From contig LRTP01000445.1 in the NCBI GenBank assembly GCA_001550305.1, positions 1-64,000 on the forward strand: a stretch of DNA of 64,000 nucleotides. Reading direction: 5' to 3'. This document shows, one piece after another, positions 8,799 through 18,222 of this stretch (positions are counted from its first letter, which is position 1; each line of letters starts with the position of its first letter). The notes beneath the pieces were generated by a model. The model had not been told where the DNA came from. It searched no databases and worked only from the letters and a program-made list of their open reading frames with translations. A program made the translations under genes and the position numbers. The DNA comes from Streptomyces diastatochromogenes (GTDB lineage: Bacteria > Actinomycetota > Actinomycetes > Streptomycetales > Streptomycetaceae).

Positions 8799-9884
8799 TC
8801 AACTCACCGACCCCGTCGAAGCACTGGTGACATGGCGGAGGAGGTTCTCGACCGGCTCCTCGGGCGCCTTTTCGGCCGCTTCCACGGCGTGGTCGATCTC
8901 CTCGGTGATCTGTTGCCCGATCTGTTCGAACTCCTTGTCAACCAGCTGACCGTCCTCGCGCATGCGGTCCGTCAGCCGGTTGATCGGGTCCCGGGCCTTC
9001 CACTGTTCGATCTCCGCCTTGTCGCGGTAGCGGTCCGGGTCGTACATCGAGTGGGCGCGGAAACGGTACGTGCGCAGCTCCAGGAAGTGCGGTCCGGTGC
9101 CGGCCCGGATGCCCTCGGCGGCCCGGCGGGCAGCCTGCTCGACAGCTTCGACATCCATGCCGTCCACGGCCCAGGCGGGCATGCCGTAGGAGGCGGCGCG
9201 CATCGCCAGGTCGGTCTGCGCATGCTCCCGGGCGAGCGCGGTGCCCATGGCGTAGAGGTTGTTCTCGCAGGCGAGCAGCAGCGGCAGATTCCACAGGGCG
9301 GCGAGGTTGGCCGTCTCGTGGAACTCGCCTTCGGCGAAGGCCCCGTCACCGAAGAAGCAGCAGGTGACACGGTTCTGCCCGCGCATGCGGTCGGCGAGGG
9401 CGAGACCGGCGGCCAAGGGGAGACCGCCGGCGACGACCGCACTGCCGCCGTAGAAGCGGCGGCTCGCGTCGAACAGGTGCATGGATCCGCCCCGGCCGCC
9501 GCTGCAGCCGGTGGCCTTGCCGTACATCTCGGCCATGACGGCCTCGGCCGTGATGCCGCGGGCCAGCGCGTGGCCGTGCTCGCGGTAGGTGGAGACGACC
9601 GCGTCCTCGGGTGTCAGTGCCTCGTTGATGCCGACGGCGACGGCCTCTTCGCCGATGTAGAGGTGGACGAAGCCGCAGATCTTCGCGGCGCTGTACAGCT
9701 CGACGCAGCGTTCCTCGAAGCGCCGGATGCGCAGCATCGCCTCCAGCAGGTCCGCTCGGTGCCGGGCAGCCGACTGGCTGGCAGGAGGCGCGGTCCTCGG
9801 GCTCTGTCTGCTTGTCGCGGTCTTCTTCGCAGGCTTCGGGGCGGCCGTGGTCTTCCGGGTGCGTGCGGGTCGCGCCAGACTCAT
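8799..9884 (-). CDS. 2-oxoacid dehydrogenase E1 alpha subunit
   Basis: 361 residues. After a basic, proline-rich N-terminal tail of about 45 residues comes a full thiamine-diphosphate E1-alpha domain: [26 protein letters not shown], the ThDP/Mg motif [15 protein letters not shown] (GDGxxxEGxxxEtxN), and [14 protein letters not shown], which contains the phosphorylation-loop-type HSMYD. It fits the pyruvate/acetoin/branched-chain dehydrogenase family; the substrate cannot be read from sequence. ATG 9884 is preceded by GGAGG (9892-9896) and overlaps the acetyl-CoA synthetase stop as ATGA. It is the only unbroken catalytic subunit in this operon. Confidence 0.92.
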   Translation of the reverse strand: MSLARPARTRKTTAAPKPAKKTATSRQSPRTAPPASQSAARHRADLLEAMLRIRRFEERCVELYSAAKICGFVHLYIGEEAVAVGINEALTPEDAVVSTYREHGHALARGITAEAVMAEMYGKATGCSGGRGGSMHLFDASRRFYGGSAVVAGGLPLAAGLALADRMRGQNRVTCCFFGDGAFAEGEFHETANLAALWNLPLLLACENNLYAMGTALAREHAQTDLAMRAASYGMPAWAVDGMDVEAVEQAARRAAEGIRAGTGPHFLELRTYRFRAHSMYDPDRYRDKAEIEQWKARDPINRLTDRMREDGQLVDKEFEQIGQQITEEIDHAVEAAEKAPEEPVENLLRHVTSASTGSVS

Positions 9885-10976
9885 GCGGATCCCTCCAAGG
9901 TGGACAAGTCCCCGACAGGGAGGCCAAGTTCGCGTGCCCGCAGCAGACGGCGCATGACCTTGCCGCTGCGGGTCTTGGGCAGGTTCTCGTCGAACACGAT
10001 TTCCCTCGGCGCGACGGCCGGACCCGACGGGCGAAGGCCAGCAACTCCCGCTCCAGTTCCGGAGACGGCTCGATGCCGGGACGCAGCGACACGAACGCCT
10101 TGACGACGTTCCCGGCAACGGGGTCCGGCCGGCCGATCACTCCGGCCTCGGCGACCGACGGGTGCTCCATCAGCGCGCTCTCCACCTCGAACGGGCCGAT
10201 GAGGTGGCCCGCCGATTTGATGACGTCGTCGGCGCGCCCCACGAACCAGTACCAGCCGTCCGCGTCCCGGCGGACCAGGTCGCCGGTCAGGTACCAGCCC
10301 TCGGCGAACGCGGCCTCGTACCGCTCGGTGTCGTGCAGATAGCCGCGGAACATCGACGGCCAGCCCGGGCGCAGCGCCAACTCGCCGTTGACGTCGGGGC
10401 TTGCCACCTCTCGGACCTTGCCGTCGGTGACCAGGGTCCCGCCGTCCTCGCCATGTTGCAGTATCACGGCTTCGACACCGGGCAACGGGCGTCCCATCGA
10501 GCCGGGCCGGATGTCGCAGGCCGCGAAGTTCGCGATCACGATGCAGCCGGTCTCGGTCTGCCACCAGTTGTCGTGCACCGGCAGTCCCAGCACGTCCCGG
10601 CCCCAGGCCACGGCCTCGGGGTTGAGGGGCTCACCGACGGAGGCGATGAAGCGCAGGGCGGACAGGTCGTAGGAGCGCGGCAGGTCGTACGGGCCCTGGC
10701 GGGGCGTGGCGCGCATCAGCATCCACAGGGCGGTGGGTGCGGTGTACCAGACGGAGACCTGTTGCTCGCCGAGGATCCGGTACCAGCGCCGGGCGTCGTA
10801 GTCGCCCTCGTCGACGACCACCGTCACGCCCTGGACGAGCGGGGCGATGATGCCCGGGCTACGCCCCGCGCCTGTGACCAGGTGAAATCGGAGCGAGCCC
10901 GGTCGTAGTCGGTGAGATGCGGCGTCACACGCGGTGCAGCGTCCTTGCGGATCGTCTCCCAGGGTATGAGGCGCTC
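9881..10976 (-). pseudogene. Acetyl-CoA synthetase, internal deletion and frameshift
   Basis: An N-terminal scrap ([36 protein letters not shown], 10976 to about 10865) is joined directly to the family's middle ([20 protein letters not shown]). About 250 residues normally between them are missing and the start codon is gone. The rest is well kept: [13 protein letters not shown], the adenylate motif [26 protein letters not shown] and [13 protein letters not shown] second frameshift near 10015 precedes the C-terminal lysine motif [13 protein letters not shown]. Its stop overlaps the E1-alpha ATG. In life it would have made acyl-CoA from an organic acid at the head of the operon. Confidence 0.85.
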
Positions 10977-11162
10977 CTCCCGACACCTGGCCTACGTCTC
11001 CAGAATCGCCGAGCCTCTCCCGGACCGCATCGCGACGGACGCGTCGGCTACGCCCCCGTCTACTGAGCGGCCGTGCCGAGGGGCCAGTGAACGACCGGAC
11101 CCTTTGGCGCGGGGCAGAAACCAGGAGGCACGAGGTGTCGCAGCCGCTGTCGGCGCGGGTGC

Positions 11163-12191
11163 TCACTCGCGATGCAGTATGACCTTGAGGGCGCCGGTGT
11201 CGGTGCCGTGTGCGAAGACGTCGTAGGCGTCCTGTATCCGGTCGAGGTTGAAGGTGTGCGTGACGAGCCGGGAAATCGGTAGGTGTCCGAGCGTCACCAG
11301 GTCGAGCAGCCATGGCGTGGAGGAGGTGTCGACTTGTCCGGTGCTGATGGTGATGTTCTTGCGCCAGAGCGCCTCGAGATGCAGTGTGGCCGGTTTGCCG
11401 TGCATGCCGATGTTGGCGATGTGCCCCCCTGCGCGCACCACGCGTGTGCACAGGACGAAGCTGTCCGGATCGCCTGCGGCCTCGATGACCACGTCGGCGC
11501 CGGGCCCCTCGGCCAGGTCGGCGATCAACCGTCCAGGCACTTCGGCGGAATCCGCCCCGAGGCGGGCGGCGGCTTCCAGCCGGGCCGGAGAAAGGTCGAC
11601 CGCGATGATCCTGCGGGGCGAGTAGATGCGCGCGATGACGACCGCAGCAAGCCCCACGGGACCTGCACCCACCACGACGACGGTGTCCCCCGGGCCCACA
11701 TGTCCGTTGCGCACCCCGACCTCATAGGCGGTGGGGAGGAGGTCAGCGAGCAGGACCGCGTCATCGAGCGCGAGAGAGGAGGGCCGCTGGTAGGTGGAGG
11801 AGTCGGCGAAGGGCACGCGCACGGACTCGGCCTGGGTTCCGTTGACCAGATTCCCCAGGATCCACCCCCCACCACCGCGACACTGCCCGTACATGCCGTC
11901 CCGGCACAAGGGACAGTGGCCGCAGGCCGAGACGGACGACACGATCACCTGGTCTCCGGGACGCAGCGTGTGAACCCCGCGGCCCACTTCCACCACCTCG
12001 CCCACGGCCTCGTGGCCGAGGACCGTCCCCGGCTTCACCTCGGGGAGGTCTCCTCCCCGAATGTGCAGATCACTGCCGCAGATGGTGGTCGCGTCGACGC
12101 GCACGATCGCGTCGGTGTCCTCCTCGATCGTGGGCTCGGGGACCGTGTCCCAGGAGGTCTGCGCCGGACCGTGGTAGACGAGTGCGCGCAC
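11163..12191 (-). CDS. Zinc-dependent alcohol dehydrogenase
   Basis: 342 residues, medium-chain dehydrogenase family. The catalytic zinc motif is [10 protein letters not shown] and [12 protein letters not shown]; the structural zinc cysteines are in [15 protein letters not shown]; the Rossmann nucleotide motif is [12 protein letters not shown]. It oxidises or reduces alcohol/aldehyde pairs with NAD(P). GTG 12191 was chosen because AAGGAG lies 8 bases before it; GTG 12200 overlaps that ribosome binding site. It is 186 bases upstream of the broken acetyl-CoA synthetase in the same direction and may head the same transcript, which would link alcohol/aldehyde turnover to acetyl-CoA formation. Confidence 0.9.
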   Translation of the reverse strand: MRALVYHGPAQTSWDTVPEPTIEEDTDAIVRVDATTICGSDLHIRGGDLPEVKPGTVLGHEAVGEVVEVGRGVHTLRPGDQVIVSSVSACGHCPLCRDGMYGQCRGGGGWILGNLVNGTQAESVRVPFADSSTYQRPSSLALDDAVLLADLLPTAYEVGVRNGHVGPGDTVVVVGAGPVGLAAVVIARIYSPRRIIAVDLSPARLEAAARLGADSAEVPGRLIADLAEGPGADVVIEAAGDPDSFVLCTRVVRAGGHIANIGMHGKPATLHLEALWRKNITISTGQVDTSSTPWLLDLVTLGHLPISRLVTHTFNLDRIQDAYDVFAHGTDTGALKVILHRE

Positions 12192-12200
12192 GGTACTCAC

Positions 12201-12551
12201 TCCTTCGCTGCCCCCTCTCCACCGTCACCCTCGGAGAACTCCCGGGCAACACGGACCGTGGGGGCTCTCGCCAGGGGCGATGGCTCCCATCGGGTGGTTG
12301 CCGTGTCGCCGCGTCGGCGTGTCCCCTCAGCCCGGCTCCACGTGCGGGCGGCGGAAGACCGGGGCCTGGTCGGTCCCTCGTGGGCGTACGGCTGCCAGCG
12401 CCTGGACGACAGCGGAATCCGCCGGGCCGCTGGTGTCGATCGGGACGGCCTCTGTCCATGGCGGCTCCTTCGACGCCATGGCGGTGGCCACATGAGCACG
12501 GACACATTTCCCTGAAGCGGCGGCATCGCCAGCTCCCTGGGGCGGTTCGGC
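12201..12551. other. 351-base gap, no gene seen
   Basis: Neither strand shows a recognisable product. It probably holds the alcohol dehydrogenase promoter and the end of the universal stress protein transcript. Confidence 0.4.
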
Positions 12552-13412
12552 TCAGTCATGGGCGACTACGGCGACGGGACAGCGCGCGTGATGGATGGCG
12601 GCCTGGGCTACGGCGCCCAGGCGTGGCGCCATGCGTCGGCCGACGACCAGCAGCCCGGCGCTCTCGGCAGCCCGTACGACGGTCTGGGCGGGACTTTCGA
12701 GGCCAATGCTTTCGGCCACTTCCGCGCGCGGGAACTTCTCGCGCCAGGGACGGAGAACCTGGGTCAGGTGCTTCTGTGCGTCCTGCCTGACTTCTTCGGT
12801 GATTCCGTGGTCCAGGCCCCACGGGGCATGTGCGTGGACCGGCACGCTTCGGCCATGGACGGCCCGAAGTGGCGCGCCCCGCGCCGCGGCAGAGGCGAAG
12901 GCGAATTCGAGCAGGTCATCGCAAGGGCCGTGCAGTTTCAACGCCACGACTACCCGTTCTGCCGTACTTGGTGTCGGTGATAGCTCTTCCTTGAGTGTTT
13001 CGGCACGGACCAGGACCACCGGCCGTTCGGCCCGGGCCACGACCGGCATGCTGATATCGCCCAGGAAGTAGCTCTCCACGAGTTCCAGACCTCGCGAACC
13101 GAGCACGAGCATCTCGGACTCCGATGCCGCTTGCAGCAGTGCGTTCTGGGCGTCGTCGGCCACCAGATCGCCGATGATGGAAAGGTCCGGGTGGCGCGCT
13201 CGGAGCTCTGCCTGAGCGTTGTGCACGATCCGCTTCGCCCAGTAGTTCTGATCGATCTCCGCGGGGACCCGCGTCGGTTCTGGCACGAGCAGGGGCCACG
13301 CGTGCAGCAGGCGCAGCGTCAGCTTGCGCCGCTTGGCTTCATCGGAGGCCCACCGGGCGGCGGCAAGGCTCTCGGGTGAACCGTCGAGGCCCACAGTGAC
13401 GACCGGTTGCAT
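12552..13412 (-). CDS. Universal stress protein, two tandem domains
   Basis: 286 residues with two Usp domains. The first starts VVTVGLDGSPESLAAARWA and carries the ATP-loop pattern LVLGSRGLELVESYFLG-S; the second starts RVVVALKLHGPC and ends LLVVGRRM and CPVAVVAHD. The second domain lacks part of the classic GxxG-S/T loop. Usp proteins of this size are induced in actinobacteria by low oxygen or stationary phase. ATG 13412 follows GGAGGC. It is divergent from the Usp gene at 13621, so both may share a control region (13413-13620). Confidence 0.9.
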   Translation of the reverse strand: MQPVVTVGLDGSPESLAAARWASDEAKRRKLTLRLLHAWPLLVPEPTRVPAEIDQNYWAKRIVHNAQAELRARHPDLSIIGDLVADDAQNALLQAASESEMLVLGSRGLELVESYFLGDISMPVVARAERPVVLVRAETLKEELSPTPSTAERVVVALKLHGPCDDLLEFAFASAAARGAPLRAVHGRSVPVHAHAPWGLDHGITEEVRQDAQKHLTQVLRPWREKFPRAEVAESIGLESPAQTVVRAAESAGLLVVGRRMAPRLGAVAQAAIHHARCPVAVVAHD

Positions 13413-13620
13413 GGCGGCTGCCTCCGTCCCATAAGAAGCTGGAATCGACGGTGAGTGACGGTGGACGAGTGTGATCGCGTGGATGGTCCGGACGTCGCCG
13501 ACATGCCGGGCGTGGTGCGTTCCCTCATCCGAGGATCACACCAGTCCGCTCCGTGGCGCATGCGGACCGGTGGAGGAGAGGCCCACGGCGTGGAATCCGG
13601 CAGGAGAGGAGTCAGCGGCG

Positions 13621-14439
13621 GTGACGATTCCCCTGGTGGTCGGCATCGACGGCTCCGAGGCGAGCCTGGAGGCGGTGGACTGGGCCGCCGACGAGGCGGT
13701 GCGACACGGGGTGCCGCTCCACCTCCTGCATGCGGCGGTGCCGGACCACGTAGCATCCGACGTGATCAGCGCCGCCTCAGAACGTGCCCGGCGAGGCGCT
13801 CCCGCAGTGCGGCTGTCGAGCGAGGTCCTGCGGGAGGACGCGGCCTCCGCCCTGGTCGACAAGGGGCGCAACGCCTTCGCTCTGGTACTCGGGTCCAGAG
13901 GGCTCGGCGACCTGGCCGGCATGCTCCTGGGCTCGGTCAGCCTGGCCGTGGCGGCACGAGCGGACTGCCCGGTCGTCGTGGTGCGCGGCGCTGTAGAGCA
14001 TCGGAACGCCCGGTTCGGGTGCGTCGTCGTCGGTGTCGAGGAGGGAGAAGGAAGCGACACGGCCGTGCAGTTCGCGTTCCGCGAGGCTCATGTGCGGCAC
14101 TGCCGACTGGTGGCGGTGCACGCCTGGAGCGCCCCGTTCGGTGCTCTCACTACGCCTCAAGCCCCGTCGTGGCCTCTGGAGGCTCACGAGCGCCGGCCGG
14201 CGCAGGTGCTCGACGAGGCTCTGGGCGGCCCGGCGGAGCGGTACCGTGACGCGCAGGTGAGCCGAAACGTCATCGAGGGACCGGCCCGCCAGACCCTGTT
14301 GGAGGCGGCGTCAGGGGCGGACCTGCTGGTCGTCGGTGCCCGCAGGCGGCAGGGGCACCTGGGCCTGCAGTTGGGCCTGATCAATCACGCGGTGCTGCAT
14401 CACGCACCATGTCCCGTCGCGGTCGTTCCCCGGATATGA
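13621..14439 (+). CDS. Universal stress protein, two tandem domains
   Basis: 272 residues. Usp domain 1 is TIPLVVGIDGSEASLEAVDWA to LVLGSRGLGDLAGMLLGSVS; domain 2 is CVVVGVEEGEGSDTAVQFA to LLVVGARRRQGHLGLQLG and CPVAVVPRI. Domain 1 keeps the nucleotide-binding GSRG-(9)-GSVS loop. GTG 13621 was chosen because GGAGAGGAG (13603-13611) precedes it; the open frame extends back to 13471 without similarity. It is closely similar in design to the Usp at 18441, probably a paralogue. A long hairpin follows at 14474-14508. Confidence 0.9.
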   Translation: MTIPLVVGIDGSEASLEAVDWAADEAVRHGVPLHLLHAAVPDHVASDVISAASERARRGAPAVRLSSEVLREDAASALVDKGRNAFALVLGSRGLGDLAGMLLGSVSLAVAARADCPVVVVRGAVEHRNARFGCVVVGVEEGEGSDTAVQFAFREAHVRHCRLVAVHAWSAPFGALTTPQAPSWPLEAHERRPAQVLDEALGGPAERYRDAQVSRNVIEGPARQTLLEAASGADLLVVGARRRQGHLGLQLGLINHAVLHHAPCPVAVVPRI

Positions 14440-14473
14440 CCGCGACCGGCGGAGACGGGCCATGTCGCCAACC

Positions 14474-14508
14474 GGTCGCTCGGGGCCGGACCTCGGTCCC
14501 GAGCGACC
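14474..14508. terminator. Bidirectional hairpin between convergent genes
   Basis: An 11-bp perfect stem (GGTCGCTCGGG / CCCGAGCGACC), with further inner pairing CCG/CGG, is followed by TTTGT. It lies between the Usp gene ending at 14439 and the CBS-BON gene ending at 14673 on the other strand. Confidence 0.7.
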
Positions 14509-14672
14509 TTTGTCAACGGCCTTGTTCTCCCCGGAAGCGGCCTAGAGGTGTCCCCACTCTTCGTCTAAGCCGTCTGGGGGGTGGAGGTTGCTGCTGGCCG
14601 CGATCGAGCGCCGTTCGTATGCGGCGTCGACCAGAGGGGCGGGATCACTCACCGACCACGATCGGTGCCCGC

Positions 14673-15388
14673 TCACGGGCCGGTGGGGGAACGCCGGGCG
14701 TCGTCGGTCCGGTACGTGAGGCGTGCGGAGACCGAGATCACGCCGTCGACGCTCTGGCACAGCCGTTCGACGATGGGGATCAGGCTCTTGTGTTCGACGG
14801 ATCCGCTGACGGTGACCTGCCCCTCGCGTACCTCGGCTGTCACTTCTCGGGGTGCAAGGCCCAACGTCCGCTCCAGTACGTCCCGGGTGATCTCGTCGCG
14901 GATGGCGTCGTCGCGGCGCAGGAAGATCCGCAGCAGGTCGCCGCGGCTGACGACGTCCTGCAGCTTGTCCCTCTCGTCTACCACGGGCAGCCGTTTGGCG
15001 TGGTGGACTTCCATCAGGCGGGCCGCCTCGACCACACTCCATTCCGGGGTGCGCACACCGCGGGAGCCGACATCAGCTCCTCGGCCCTGGCCCCTTCGGC
15101 CTTGGCCCGCTCCCACGCCTCCAGGTGGGGAATCGGTGTCCGGCCGGACGGGTCGGCCTGGTCCGCCGATTTGCGCAACAGGTCGGCCTCCGAGACCACC
15201 CCCATGGGGCGGTCCAGTGCGTCCACCACGGGTACGGCGGTGACGCCGTTCTCCGCCAACAGCCTGACGATCTCCTTGAACGGTGTGTCACGCCGGGCCC
15301 GGACGACCTGTCGGATCATGAGTTCTGCGACCGTTCGGTGGTGCAGGCCGCCTTCCCCTTCCGGGCCGTGAGAGCCGGTCGTGGTCAC
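14673..15388 (-). pseudogene. CBS-BON protein, frameshifted in second CBS motif
   Basis: The first frame (GTG 15388) carries CBS 1 (HHRTVAELMIRQVV to MGVVSEADLLRKS) and runs to AEELMSAPAV at about 15058. The sequence then continues in another frame as RTPEWSVVEAARLM, ending VVSRGDLLRIFLRRDD, with a full BON domain (VTAEVREGQVTVSGSVEHKS to VDGVISVSARLTY). The paralogues at 977 and 2936 read straight through this point. The start is also uncertain: the position where the paralogues begin has CTG instead of ATG, leaving GTG 15388 as the nearest usual start. Pseudogene or assembly error. Confidence 0.75.
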
Positions 15389-15479
15389 GTGGCCGACGTG
15401 GTCGGGAACCATCCTGTGCGGAGGCGGTTCGTACGTGGCACGTTGGATACAGCAGAATTCTGCGGAAACGGCGGCGATC

Positions 15480-16397
15480 ATGCGAGCTCACCTCGGCGAC
15501 CAACTCGTCATCGAAAGCCCCACGACCGGCGCTGCCAGGCGCGACGGCGAGATCGTCGGACTCCACCATCCGGATGGAACACCGCCCTACGACGTGCGCT
15601 GGTCGGACACGGACGAGGTGACTCTCGTGTTCCCCGGGCCCGACGCGCACATCCGTCACGTCGAACACGTGCCCGCGAGGGCCCATGAGCCTTCCCGGCC
15701 GGGCACGGACGAGGCGAGCGCCAGGTCCGACGCTACCCCGCCCCACGGGGTGGCCAATCCTGGTGACATCGGCCGGCGCGTGTACACCGAGCGCAAGCGG
15801 CAGGGCCTGTCCCGAGAGGAAGCGGCCCGCCGCGCCCGAATGGCACCGGATTACCTGGCGTACCTCGAAGAACGGCCGGCCGACCCGAGCCTGGCGACTC
15901 TCATCGGACTGGCCGCGGCGCTGAGCACCAGCGTGGCGGCGCTGCGCGGGGCCGGTATCGATCTGCCGCCCGGCCAGGGACAGGCGCTTCTGCACCCTCA
16001 GCTACGGGATCTTGGCTCCGACGAATGCCGCGCCCGGCTTTCCACGCACGGTGTGGGCCGCATCGCGGTGTCGACACCCGACGGTCCGGCGGTCGTCCCG
16101 GTGAACTACGAGGTCGTCGACGATGCGATCGCCTTTCGGACCGCGCCCGAGTCCGTACCTGCGGCGGCCGTGGGAACGGAGGTCGCCTTCGAGGTAGACC
16201 ACGTGGACGAGGCCATGAGCCAGGGCTGGAGCGTGCTCGTCGTCGGTCCTGCGATCGTGGTCACCGAGCCCGATGCGGTGCGACGGCTCGCCGAGCACGC
16301 CCACACCGAGCCGTGGGCCGGGGGCGAGCGTGAGATGTGGGTGTCGATTCGGCCCACGCGCCTCACGGGCCGCCGCATCAGCCCGGCCGACCGGTAG
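15480..16397 (+). CDS. DUF1918, Xre-type HTH and FMN-binding split-barrel fusion
   Basis: 305 residues with three modules. An N-terminal DUF1918 domain covers about 1-60 (MRAHLGDQLVIES, PPYDVRWSDTDEVTLVFPGPDAH). A helix-turn-helix of the Xre type covers about 98-155 (IGRRVYTERKRQGLSREEAARRA, LATLIGLAAALSTS). A C-terminal pyridoxamine-5'-phosphate-oxidase-like split barrel follows (GVGRIAVSTPDGPAVVPVNYEV to WVSIRPTRLTGRRI). Such a protein could bind DNA in response to a flavin or other cofactor; this is inference. ATG 15480 fits the DUF1918 start. It is divergent from the broken CBS-BON gene and upstream of the nitroreductase gene. Confidence 0.82.
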   Translation: MRAHLGDQLVIESPTTGAARRDGEIVGLHHPDGTPPYDVRWSDTDEVTLVFPGPDAHIRHVEHVPARAHEPSRPGTDEASARSDATPPHGVANPGDIGRRVYTERKRQGLSREEAARRARMAPDYLAYLEERPADPSLATLIGLAAALSTSVAALRGAGIDLPPGQGQALLHPQLRDLGSDECRARLSTHGVGRIAVSTPDGPAVVPVNYEVVDDAIAFRTAPESVPAAAVGTEVAFEVDHVDEAMSQGWSVLVVGPAIVVTEPDAVRRLAEHAHTEPWAGGEREMWVSIRPTRLTGRRISPADR

Positions 16398-16438
16398 GCG
16401 GCCACGGAGTTCCGCTCACCGGCGCGCATTCCACGACC

Positions 16439-16472
16439 AGGCTTCAGAGACAACCAGGCTTCAGAGACAACC
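16439..16472 (+). repeat. Tandem 17-bp direct repeat before nitroreductase
   Basis: Two exact head-to-tail copies of AGGCTTCAGAGACAACC, 16439-16455 and 16456-16472, lie 33 bases before the nitroreductase start. It could be a regulator site or a slippage duplication. Confidence 0.85.
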
Positions 16473-16504
16473 GGGTCTGTCAGCTCGCGAAGGAGGAGCC
16501 TTAG

Positions 16505-17506
16505 GTGAGCCAACAGCCACTCCCCGAAGAGCGCGTGACGGCCCTCGTCCACGACGCCGCCGCTGCCCCGTCGATGCACAACGCGCAGCCGTGGCGCTTC
16601 CGTTACCTCCGGGGCAGCCACACCTTCCACGTCCGTGCCGATTTCGACCGCGCCATGCCACACGCCGATCCCGACACCCGCGCCCTCAACATCGGCTGCG
16701 GCGCTGCCCTGCTGAACCTGCGGGTCGCGGTGTTCCACGCGGGCTGGTACCCGGCGACCCGGCTCCTGCCCGACCCCGCCGACCTGGCCTTGCTCGCCAC
16801 CGTGCGGCTGACGGACCTCGGAAGCGGCGAGCACAACCTCGCTCCCCTGTATCCGGCGATTCACCAGCGGCACACCAGCCGCTTCCCGTTCGAGGAAAGG
16901 GAGATACCCGAGGCCGTTCAGAGGGCTCTGTGCGATGCAGCCCAACTTCAGGGAGCGTCGCTGTCCTTCCCCACCGGACGGCACCTGCAGGAGGTGCTGG
17001 AGTTGATCGAGGAGGCCGAGGCACGCAACAGGACCGACGAGGGCAGCGCCGAGGATCTGGCCGCCTGGACCCAGATCGACGCCCCGGACGCCCCATCGGC
17101 GGACGCGGCCCCTGACGGGATCCCCGGGTACGCCTTCGGCCCGCGCAAGCGCGGTGGCAGGGCCCCGATGCGCGACTTCGCCGGCACAAGGCCGGTGGAG
17201 GGCCGCGGCGCGACCGACTTCGAACGCTCCCCTCACCTGGCCCTGCTCAGCACGCCTGGTGACCGGCCGGAGGACTGGCTGCGTGGCGGCCAGGCCATGG
17301 AACACGTGCTGCTGCTGGCCACCCTCGCAGGCCTTTCCAGCTCGTTCGCCACCCAGTCCCTGGAATGGACGGACCTGCGCTGGCCGCTGCGGGACCCGAT
17401 ATCGGGCACCGGCTACACACAGATGGTGCTGCGCCTCGGATACGGTCCCAAGGGCCCCGCCACACCGCGCCGCCCGGTGCCGGACGTACTCGAGATCCAG
17501 CCCTGA
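16505..17506 (+). CDS. Acg-family FMN-binding nitroreductase-like protein
   Basis: 333 residues. The N-terminal APSMHNAQPWRFR motif, NIGCGAALLNLRVAVFHAGW, LYPAIHQRHTSRFPFEERE and the C-terminal GQAMEHVLLLATLAGLSSSFATQ are typical of the large Acg/Rv3127-type nitroreductase family. That family is known from mycobacterial dormancy regulons and is thought to sequester flavin. Reductase activity is not assured. GTG 16505 is preceded by GAAGGAGGAG. Together with the Usp, CBS and hemerythrin genes it supports the dormancy-island interpretation. Confidence 0.85.
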   Translation: MSQQPLPEERVTALVHDAAAAPSMHNAQPWRFRYLRGSHTFHVRADFDRAMPHADPDTRALNIGCGAALLNLRVAVFHAGWYPATRLLPDPADLALLATVRLTDLGSGEHNLAPLYPAIHQRHTSRFPFEEREIPEAVQRALCDAAQLQGASLSFPTGRHLQEVLELIEEAEARNRTDEGSAEDLAAWTQIDAPDAPSADAAPDGIPGYAFGPRKRGGRAPMRDFAGTRPVEGRGATDFERSPHLALLSTPGDRPEDWLRGGQAMEHVLLLATLAGLSSSFATQSLEWTDLRWPLRDPISGTGYTQMVLRLGYGPKGPATPRRPVPDVLEIQP

Positions 17507-17544
17507 CGGTCCCGCGCCAGCGGTTTCCGCCGTCGACGGACCCG

Positions 17545-18222
17545 TCACCGCGCGCTTGCCGGTCCGGCCGGATCCTCGGACGCACCGGTGAGATGGGGCT
17601 CGACGTCCACAACCCCCTCTATGGCGCGGATGAGGCGTACGGCCACCGAGATGAGCGCGGTGTCCCGGATCCGGCCGCGGAGGGTGACGACGCCCTCGTG
17701 CACGTTCACGTGGATGGTGTGGCTGAGGGCGGGGAAGAGGTAGGACACCACCGTGCGGCGAACCTCCTCCTCGATGTCCTCGTCGGACCGCAGGAAGACC
17801 TTCAGCAGATCGGCACGGCTGACGATGCCCTGAAGCATGCCAAGGGCATCGACCACCGGGAGCCGCTTGATGTGCCTGACGGCCATGATCCTGGCCACCT
17901 GGGCCAGGGTGGCGCCGGCGTGCACCGTGACGGCAGGGGTGCTCATGAGTTCCCCGGCGGTCACCGCTCCTGCCTTGGCTACGTCGGACAGGCGCTGACG
18001 CTGCTCGTAGAGGGTCGGCACGCTGTCGCGGAACTCCTCCTTGGGCAGCAGGTCGGCTTCGGAGACCACGCCGATGACGCGCCCCTCGCCCTCCAGGACC
18101 GGCAGGGCGCTGACCTTCCACTGCTCCATGGTCTCGACGATCTCCTTGAACGGCGCGTCGCGTCCGACGGACACCACCGTCACGGTCATCACATCACTCA
18201 CGATGTGCGGGGTCTCCGGCAC
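17545..18222 (-). CDS. CBS-pair and BON domain protein
   Basis: 225 residues. CBS 1 begins PHIVSDVMTVTVVSVGRDAPFK and ends GVVSEADLLPKEE; CBS 2 ends MLQGIVSRADLLKVFLRSD; the BON domain covers about 150-215 (HTIHVNVHEGVVTLRG to IEGVVDVEPHL). GTG 18222 was chosen because GGAGGCGATC precedes it and paralogues begin at the same place. It is intact, unlike the paralogue at 14673. It is convergent with the nitroreductase gene, with only 38 bases between the stops, and divergent from the Usp gene at 18441. Confidence 0.9.
   Translation of the reverse strand: MPETPHIVSDVMTVTVVSVGRDAPFKEIVETMEQWKVSALPVLEGEGRVIGVVSEADLLPKEEFRDSVPTLYEQRQRLSDVAKAGAVTAGELMSTPAVTVHAGATLAQVARIMAVRHIKRLPVVDALGMLQGIVSRADLLKVFLRSDEDIEEEVRRTVVSYLFPALSHTIHVNVHEGVVTLRGRIRDTALISVAVRLIRAIEGVVDVEPHLTGASEDPAGPASAR

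Noticed and set aside
9346..11451. One 701-residue protein on the minus strand
   Set aside because: It is a chance frame joining meaningless sequence, the middle of the acetyl-CoA synthetase and out-of-frame E1-alpha sequence.
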